This document shows, in pieces, positions 58,663-64,000 of a DNA stretch of 64,000 nt. The stretch covers positions 1,736,001-1,800,000 of the forward strand of contig NZ_CP076413.1 of the NCBI RefSeq assembly GCF_021173085.1, written 5' to 3'. This DNA is from Ralstonia wenshanensis (lineage in GTDB: Bacteria; Pseudomonadota; Gammaproteobacteria; Burkholderiales; Burkholderiaceae). Under the pieces are notes generated by a model. The model saw only the letters and a list, made by a program, of their open reading frames with translations. It did not search any database and was not told the origin of the DNA. Both the position numbers and the translations under genes were made by a program. Position 1 is the first letter of the stretch. Every line of letters starts with the position of its first letter.

Positions 58663-60156
58663 TTAAGCCGCTTCCTTAACCGACGGCAGGCGTGCCACCA
58701 GGCGCAGCGAGACGGTCAGGCCTTCGAGCTGGAAGTGCGGACGCAGGAAGAACTTGGCGCTGTAGAAGCCAGGGTTGCCTTCCTGCTCTTCCACCACCAC
58801 TTCAGCGGCAGCCAGTGGGCGGCGTGCCTTGGTGTCTTGAGAGGAGTTGGCCGGATCGGCATCCACGTAGTTCATGATCCATTCGTTCAGCCAGCGCTGC
58901 ATGTCTTCGCGCTCCTTGAACGCGCCGATCTTGTCGCGCACGATGCACTTCAGGTAATGCGCGAAGCGCGAGCAGGCGAACAGGTAAGGCAGGCGTGCGG
59001 ACAGGTTGGCGTTGGCCGTGGCATCGGCGTCGTAGTACTCTGCCGGCTTTTGCAGTGACTGCGCACCAATGAAGGCGGCGTAGTTGGTGTTCTTGCGATG
59101 CACCAGCGAGATGAAACCGTTCTTCGACAGCTCGGCTTCGCGGCGGTCGGAGATGGCGATCTCGGTAGGGCACTTCATGTCGATGCCGCCGTCGTCCGTC
59201 GGGAAGGTATGGCACGGCAGGTTTTCGACCACGCCACCGCTCTCCACGCCGCGAATCAGCGTGCACCAGCCGTATTGCTTGAACGAGCGATTGATGTTGA
59301 CGGCCATCGCGTAGGCCGCGTTGCTCCACACGTACTTGCGGTGGTCGGCGCCGTCCGTGTCTTCTTCAAAGTCGAAGGCATCAACGGGGTTGGTGTTGAT
59401 GCCATACGGCAGGCGCGACAGGAAGCGCGGCATGGCCAGACCAACGTAACGTGCGTCTTCCGAGTTGCGCAACGCGTTCCACGGTGCGTACTCCAGGTTC
59501 TGGAATATCTTGGACAGATCGCGCGGGTTGGCCAGCTCTTGCCACGAATTCATCTGCAGCACGGAAGGCGATGCACCCGCAATGAACGGCGCGTGCGCCG
59601 CCGCCGAGATCTTGGCGAGCGATCCGAGCAACTCCACATCGGGCGGTGTGTGATCGAAGTAGTAATCGGCCACCAGGCAGCCATACGGTTCGCCGCCGAG
59701 CTGGCCGTACTCTTCTTCGTAGATGCGCTTGAAGAAAGGGCTTTGATCCCAGCCCACACCCTTGTAGCGGCGCAGCGTGCGGCGCAGTTCTGCCTTGGAG
59801 ATGTCCATCATGCGGATACGCAGCTTCTCATCCGTCTCGGTGTTCGAGACGAGGTGATGCAGGCCACGCCAAGCGGACTCCAGCTTCTGGAAATCTTCGT
59901 GATGCAGGATCAGGTTGATCTGCTCGGAGAGCTTCTTGTCGATGGCGCCGATGATGGCCTCGATGCTCTTGTAGGCATCGTCGCTCATCGTGAAGGTGCT
60001 GGCGAGCGCCTGCTCGGCCAGGGTGCGGACGGCCAGATCGACGGCCTCCCGGGCCTGATCGGTCTTGGGGGAGAACTCGCGGTTGATCAGCGACGCGAAG
60101 TCCGACTGATCAGCCGTTGCGACGATCTGTTGTTGACGTTGTTGTGCGGAGGCCAT
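58663..60156 (-). CDS. tssC: T6SS contractile sheath large subunit TssC
   Basis: 497 residues from the ATG at 60156 with GAGCGAG upstream; a TTG five codons earlier is in frame but less likely. Family signatures: VRTLAEQALASTFTMSDDAYKSIEAIIGAIDKKLSEQINLILHHEDFQKLESAWRGLHHLV, FFKRIYEEEYGQLGGEPYGCLVADYYFD, NSWQELANPRDLSKIFQNLEYAPWNALRNSEDARYVGLAMPRFL and a conserved C-terminus. Pairs with TssB to form the sheath recycled by ClpV. Second gene of clpV-tssB-tssC. Confidence 0.96.
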   Translation of the reverse strand: MASAQQRQQQIVATADQSDFASLINREFSPKTDQAREAVDLAVRTLAEQALASTFTMSDDAYKSIEAIIGAIDKKLSEQINLILHHEDFQKLESAWRGLHHLVSNTETDEKLRIRMMDISKAELRRTLRRYKGVGWDQSPFFKRIYEEEYGQLGGEPYGCLVADYYFDHTPPDVELLGSLAKISAAAHAPFIAGASPSVLQMNSWQELANPRDLSKIFQNLEYAPWNALRNSEDARYVGLAMPRFLSRLPYGINTNPVDAFDFEEDTDGADHRKYVWSNAAYAMAVNINRSFKQYGWCTLIRGVESGGVVENLPCHTFPTDDGGIDMKCPTEIAISDRREAELSKNGFISLVHRKNTNYAAFIGAQSLQKPAEYYDADATANANLSARLPYLFACSRFAHYLKCIVRDKIGAFKEREDMQRWLNEWIMNYVDADPANSSQDTKARRPLAAAEVVVEEQEGNPGFYSAKFFLRPHFQLEGLTVSLRLVARLPSVKEAA

Positions 60157-60205
60157 GGCTTGCTCGCTCAAAGGTGGAATTCAGGAATGTGCGAAACCGC
60201 GTGTT

Positions 60206-60745
60206 TCAGGACTCGGCAGAGTCGGCGGCCGCAGGGGCTTGGGCTGCCTCGGGCTTCGGCGCCTTGGTCAGCGCTTGCAGCAAGGCCGGGTCTTGCAGCA
60301 TTTGGTTGATGAGCGACTCGGCGCCCGACTTGCCGTCCATGTAGGTCTGCAGATTCGCCAGTTGCGTGCGAGCCTCGAGCAGCTGCTTGAGCGCATCGAC
60401 CTTGCGGGCCACGGCGGCAGGCGAGAAGTCCTCAATGCTCTCGAAAGTCATGTCGACCATCAGTTGGCCTTCACCGGTTAGCGTGTTGTTCACGGCAAAC
60501 GCCACGCGCGGCTTCATGGCCTTCATGCGCTCATCGAAGTTATCGATGTCGATTTCGAGGAACTTGCGGTCGGCAACAGGCGGCAGCGGCTCAGCGGGCT
60601 TGCCCGAGAGGTCCGCCAGCACGCCCATGACGAAGGGCAACTCGACACGCTTTTCCGAGCCATAGACTTCGACGTCATACTCGATCTGCACACGCGGCGC
60701 GCGGTTGCGTGCGATGAATTTCTGCGAACTGTTTACAACGGACAT
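60206..60745 (-). CDS. tssB: T6SS contractile sheath small subunit TssB
   Basis: 179 residues beginning SSQKFIARNRAPRVQIEYDVEVYGSEKRVELPFVMGVLADLSGKP, then EIDIDNFDERMKAMKPRVAFAVNNTL and SIEDFSPAAVARKVDALKQLLEARTQLANLQTYMDGKSGAESLINQML. Full-length TssB/VipA. Ala/Pro-rich C-terminal tail. Strong GGGGAG upstream, 47 bp after clpV. Confidence 0.96.
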   Translation of the reverse strand: MSVVNSSQKFIARNRAPRVQIEYDVEVYGSEKRVELPFVMGVLADLSGKPAEPLPPVADRKFLEIDIDNFDERMKAMKPRVAFAVNNTLTGEGQLMVDMTFESIEDFSPAAVARKVDALKQLLEARTQLANLQTYMDGKSGAESLINQMLQDPALLQALTKAPKPEAAQAPAAADSAES

Positions 60746-60792
60746 GAATCTCCCCAGTGAGTTACATGGAAGGGTTGAGGTGCCGCACGGCC

Positions 60793-63492
60793 TCAGGCCG
60801 ATTCGGCTGCGGGAATCGCCGGCGTGGTGGCACGGCCGGGAAGGTATTGGGGGTGGTAGAGCAGTTCAGCGCTGTCGCCCAGGTGGATGTCGATGGCCAG
60901 TAGTTGACGCTTCTCGGCCAGCGCACCGAGCCAGAGCTTGGCCAACTGCGGCTGGATGATTTGCTCGATGAAGCTGATGAGCTGACGCGCACCGGTCTCT
61001 CCCACCGGGCAGCGCTCGACGATGTGGGACACCACGGCGTCGCTATAGGTAAGCGCAATGTCGTGCTGCTCGCGCATGCGCGTGACCACGCGATCGAGGT
61101 GAAGAAGCACGATGCGGCCAAGGTTCTCTGCCGCGAGCGGCAGGTACGGCACGACCACCAGGCGGCCCAGGAACGCAGCCGGAAACACCTTGCGCAGCTC
61201 GGGCATCAACGCATCGCGCAGCGCGGCGGGCTCGGGCATCAGCGTGGGGTCATCGCAGAGGCTGGCCAGCAGGTCCGACCCGGCATTGCTCGTCAGTAGC
61301 AGGATGGTGTTCTTGAAATCGATGTGGCGCCCTTCCCCGTCTTCCATGTAGCCCTTGTCGAAGACCTGGTAGAAGACTTCGTGCACATCCAGGTGAGCTT
61401 TCTCCACCTCGTCAAGCAGTACGACGCTGTAGGGGCGACGGCGAACGGCTTCCGTCAGCACACCGCCCTCGCCGTAGCCAACATAGCCCGGCGGGGCCCC
61501 CTTGAGCGTGGAGACGGTGTGCGACTCCTGGAATTCGGAGAGGTTGATGGTGATGAGGTTCTGCTCCCCACCGTAGAGCGCATCGGCTAGCGCCAATGCA
61601 GTTTCGGTCTTGCCGACACCTGAGGGCCCGACCAACAGGAACACGCCCACAGGCTTATTTGGGTCGGTCAGTAGCGCGCGGGCGGTCTGAATGCGTTCGC
61701 CCAGTTGCGTGAGGGCGTGGTCCTGGCCGATCACGCGAGCTGCTAGCGTTTGCGGCAGCGCCATCACCGTCACGACTTCGTCAGCCACCATGCGCGTGAC
61801 GGGGATGCCCGTCCAATCCGCCACGATGGCAGCGACGACGGTCTCATCCACCTCGGTATGCAGCAGCGGTGTTTCGCCTTGCACAGATGCCAGCTCGGAT
61901 TCCAGCGCCATCAGCGCTGCGCGCATCGACTCTTCCGTGCCCGCGCCCGAAGATTCAGCAATGGCCTGACGTTGTGCAAGCACGCCGGCCGCCAGTGCGG
62001 CTTCCTGCTGCCAGCGGGCTTCGGCCCGGGCAAGTTCGGCCTTGATCTCGAGGACCGAGTTTTCCGCGCTGGCGATGCGGAGGTTGTCTTGCCTGCCGAA
62101 GGCGGCCTCCTTGGTCAACAGCGCAGCTTCGGCCTCGGCACCCGCCAACCGTTGCCGCTGGAGCTCAACGGTGGCCGGCGACGCATGCAACGACAGTGCG
62201 ACACGCGCACACGCCGTGTCCAGCAGACTGAGGGCCTTGTCCGGCAACTGGCGCGAAGGGATGTAGCGGTGTGAGAGCTTGACGGCCGCGCGCACGGCTT
62301 CGTCGCGAATCAGCACCTTGTGGTACGTTTCAAAGGTCGGCACTAGGCCGCGCACCATGGTGACGGCGCTGGCTTCCTGCGGCTCCATGACTTGCAGAAC
62401 CTGGAAGCGGCGTGTGAGCGCTGGGTCCTTCTCGATATGGCGCTTGTATTCGCTCCACGTGGTGGCGCCAATCGTGCGCAACGCACCCCGCGCGAGCGCG
62501 GGCTTGAGCAGGTTGGCGGCGTCGCCCGTGCCGGCTTGGCCGCCTGCGCCAACCAGGGTGTGCACCTCGTCCACAAACAGGATCACGGGCTTGGTAGATT
62601 TGGCGGATTCCTCCAGGACACCCTTGAGGCGTGCCTCGAACTCACCCTTCATACTGGCACCAGCCAGCAGTGCACCAACGTCCAAACTCAACAGGCGCAC
62701 TCCAGCGAGGCTCGGCGGGACTTCGCCGGAGGCGATGGCTTGGGCCAAGCCCTCTACTACGGCGGTTTTTCCAACGCCAGCCTCCCCGGTAATCAGCGGA
62801 TTGTTCTGACGGCGGCGCAGCAGAATGTCCGTCATGGTACGGACTTCGTGCTCGCGGCCGATGACGGGATCGAGACGGCCGGCGCGGGCGTCTTCGGTCA
62901 GGTCCCGGCAGTACTGGGCCAGAGCGCTCTTGCCCGAAGCGCCGGGGGACATTGCATTGCTTGCCTCGCCCGGGACCGCGGGTGCCAGGCCGCTGCCGAC
63001 GTAGGCAGCTTCGGTACTTTCGGTGGACTGCGCAACCAGGGCGGGAACGCTCTCAACCAGATCGTCCGCCCGAACTTTCCCAAACTGGGGCGAGATGCCG
63101 AGCACCGTGCGACGAAGTTCGGGGGTTTTGAGCAGCGCAGTCAGCAGATAGGCACCGCGCACACGGTCGTCTGCAAACGCCAAGGTGGCGTAGACCCAGG
63201 CGCGTTCAACAGCCGATTCGATCTGAAAGGAAAAATCGCTGATAGACGTGGCGCCGGCAGGCAGCGCTGACAAGGCGCGCACAAGATCGGACTCCAGTGC
63301 CAGGAGGTCTGCGCCAGCGTGACGCAGCACGCGCTGAATGTCGCCGCCCGGGGCTTGCAGTAACTGATGTAGCCAGTGCACGAGTTCGACATACGGGTTG
63401 CCGCGCAGCTTGCAGAAAGCGGTAGCGCTCTCAATCGCCTTGAAAAGCGTCGGATTCAACCGACCAAACAAGGCTTGACGTGAAATGTCCAT
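60793..63492 (-). CDS. clpV: T6SS sheath-recycling ATPase ClpV (TssH)
   Basis: 899 residues. N-terminal double Clp-N domain (~1-150) includes the helix that binds TssC in ClpV. First AAA+ domain: Walker A GEAGVGKT (236-243), Walker B ILFVDEVH (304-311); then the coiled-coil middle domain (~420-540). Second AAA+: GPSGVGKT (622-629), VVLLDEVEKAH. It disassembles contracted sheath for reuse. The ATG is preceded by TATAAATAAGAAAAC with no Shine-Dalgarno sequence, unlike its neighbours, so translation initiation may be leaderless or the transcript unusual. First gene of the leftward T6SS transcript. Confidence 0.95.
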   Translation of the reverse strand: MDISRQALFGRLNPTLFKAIESATAFCKLRGNPYVELVHWLHQLLQAPGGDIQRVLRHAGADLLALESDLVRALSALPAGATSISDFSFQIESAVERAWVYATLAFADDRVRGAYLLTALLKTPELRRTVLGISPQFGKVRADDLVESVPALVAQSTESTEAAYVGSGLAPAVPGEASNAMSPGASGKSALAQYCRDLTEDARAGRLDPVIGREHEVRTMTDILLRRRQNNPLITGEAGVGKTAVVEGLAQAIASGEVPPSLAGVRLLSLDVGALLAGASMKGEFEARLKGVLEESAKSTKPVILFVDEVHTLVGAGGQAGTGDAANLLKPALARGALRTIGATTWSEYKRHIEKDPALTRRFQVLQVMEPQEASAVTMVRGLVPTFETYHKVLIRDEAVRAAVKLSHRYIPSRQLPDKALSLLDTACARVALSLHASPATVELQRQRLAGAEAEAALLTKEAAFGRQDNLRIASAENSVLEIKAELARAEARWQQEAALAAGVLAQRQAIAESSGAGTEESMRAALMALESELASVQGETPLLHTEVDETVVAAIVADWTGIPVTRMVADEVVTVMALPQTLAARVIGQDHALTQLGERIQTARALLTDPNKPVGVFLLVGPSGVGKTETALALADALYGGEQNLITINLSEFQESHTVSTLKGAPPGYVGYGEGGVLTEAVRRRPYSVVLLDEVEKAHLDVHEVFYQVFDKGYMEDGEGRHIDFKNTILLLTSNAGSDLLASLCDDPTLMPEPAALRDALMPELRKVFPAAFLGRLVVVPYLPLAAENLGRIVLLHLDRVVTRMREQHDIALTYSDAVVSHIVERCPVGETGARQLISFIEQIIQPQLAKLWLGALAEKRQLLAIDIHLGDSAELLYHPQYLPGRATTPAIPAAESA

Positions 63493-63940
63493 GTTTTCTT
63501 ATTTATAAGTCCCGCCCGCATATCAATGCAGCCGAGAAAATCACTCCCTTTATTTAGGTTATTGGACGCAATGAAAACAAAGCAATCGAATGAATCCTCT
63601 AAAAATAGACACAACAATTTACAATCAATGATTCACGGCATATCCGGTTAAATCGGGAACCGCATCAATACGAAACACTCGGAAGAATTTTACTAATAGC
63701 CACCCCATCGACACCAATTGCACAAGCATTTACAGATATAAGCACCGATTCCATTGACTAAACCAGGAATATTCATGACAACCAATTGGATACAAGACAA
63801 ACACCACGTCACACCACCAACTCCATTTAATTCTGATTTTCAAAATCAGAAGATCATGTTTGTAGTGGTGTATTCCTTCATTCGGTGGTTTGCATCTATG
63901 ATCGGCGCCGTTTTGCTGAGAAGAAGTGGGCGCGGACATC
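63493..63940. other. AT-rich divergent promoter region of the T6SS locus
   Basis: About 450 bp between clpV (leftward) and an ORF starting at 63941 (rightward). GC content drops sharply compared with the surrounding genes. A TATAAA-like -10 lies about 12 bp upstream of clpV. No sigma-54 promoter (TGGCAC-N5-TTGCW) or other operator was recognised. AT-rich T6SS promoter regions are typical targets of H-NS-type silencers, which fits an acquired locus. Confidence 0.55.
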
Positions 63941-64000
63941 ATGAGCAACCAGCAACACCATCTTTCAACGGGTGGGATCTTTGACGACCTAGTGCCAGCG
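63941..64000 (+). CDS. Unidentified ORF start, cut by window edge
   Basis: The first 20 codons (MSNQQHHLSTGGIFDDLVPA) are open to the edge on the plus strand, divergent from clpV. The position is where tssE/tssF/tssG or tssA is often found in related T6SS loci, but 20 residues are too few to identify it. A different-frame ORF (63775-63984) overlaps this start and is considered less likely. Confidence 0.35.
   Translation, partial: MSNQQHHLSTGGIFDDLVPA

Noticed and set aside
63775-63984. 70-codon ORF (MTTNWIQDKHH...) in the clpV upstream region
   Set aside because: No ribosome site or family, AT-rich, and it overlaps the ORF starting at 63941 in another frame.

Overview
The window is high-GC DNA on which almost every base of the first 39 kb is coding. 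Gene content and order point to a betaproteobacterium of the Burkholderiaceae, most probably Ralstonia: the thrS-infC-rpmI-rplT-pheS-pheT-ihfA-merR order, 3-hydroxybutyrate use (bdhA plus a succinyl-CoA:3-ketoacid transferase), homoprotocatechuate (hpa) catabolism and the ETF-QO sequence all fit. The genus is an inference from protein recognition, not from a search.

Region 1 (1-9.6 kb) holds the start of an hpa operon on the minus strand (hpaG1, hpaG2 and the first 101 residues of hpaE) with a perfect palindrome at its promoter. It is followed by a DUF1488 protein, an amino-acid permease, DNA polymerase IV, a small lipoprotein, a tiny proline-rich protein, an aldose 1-epimerase, an AhpD-like protein with a divergent AraC regulator, and a MerR regulator with a SnoaL-like protein behind a textbook 19-bp-spacer MerR promoter. 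Region 2 (9.7-18.2 kb) is the translation operon, flanked by tRNA-Pro(GGG) and tRNA-Val(GAC). infC starts at an AUC codon, and an intrinsic terminator separates rplT from pheST. Region 3 (18.2-39.2 kb) is housekeeping and central metabolism: relA, ridA-like, hydrolases, bdhA-scoB-scoA with a divergent PAS-LuxR regulator, an SDR and ETF-QO divergent around a palindrome, aroC, an FKBP, an MFS-acyltransferase fusion, a CBS protein, metY, a YihY-type membrane protein, wrbA, a GlcD-like flavoenzyme, a second tiny proline-rich protein and tRNA-Arg(TCT).

Region 4 (39.4-64 kb) is a type VI secretion (T6SS) locus, all on the minus strand: clpV(tssH)-tssB-tssC-hcp-YidX-like lipoprotein-unknown secreted protein-vgrG-DUF4123 chaperone-two DUF3304 immunity lipoproteins-Tle1 lipase-PAAR/TTR adaptor-STM2901 family-DUF1493-tssJ-tssK-tssL-tssM-tagF-second TssL/OmpA-like protein. 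TssA, TssE, TssF and TssG are not in the window and may lie beyond the right edge, where an ORF begins on the plus strand.

Four T6SS features stand out. tssM is interrupted by one in-frame TAA with the remaining 289 codons intact. tagF carries ten perfect GGCGAT repeats coding a Gly-Asp tract. The Tle1 immunity gene is duplicated in tandem with a relic of the tle1 start between the copies. A PAAR protein with a transthyretin-like tail overlaps an STM2901/DUF1493 pair that looks like a little-studied cargo module.
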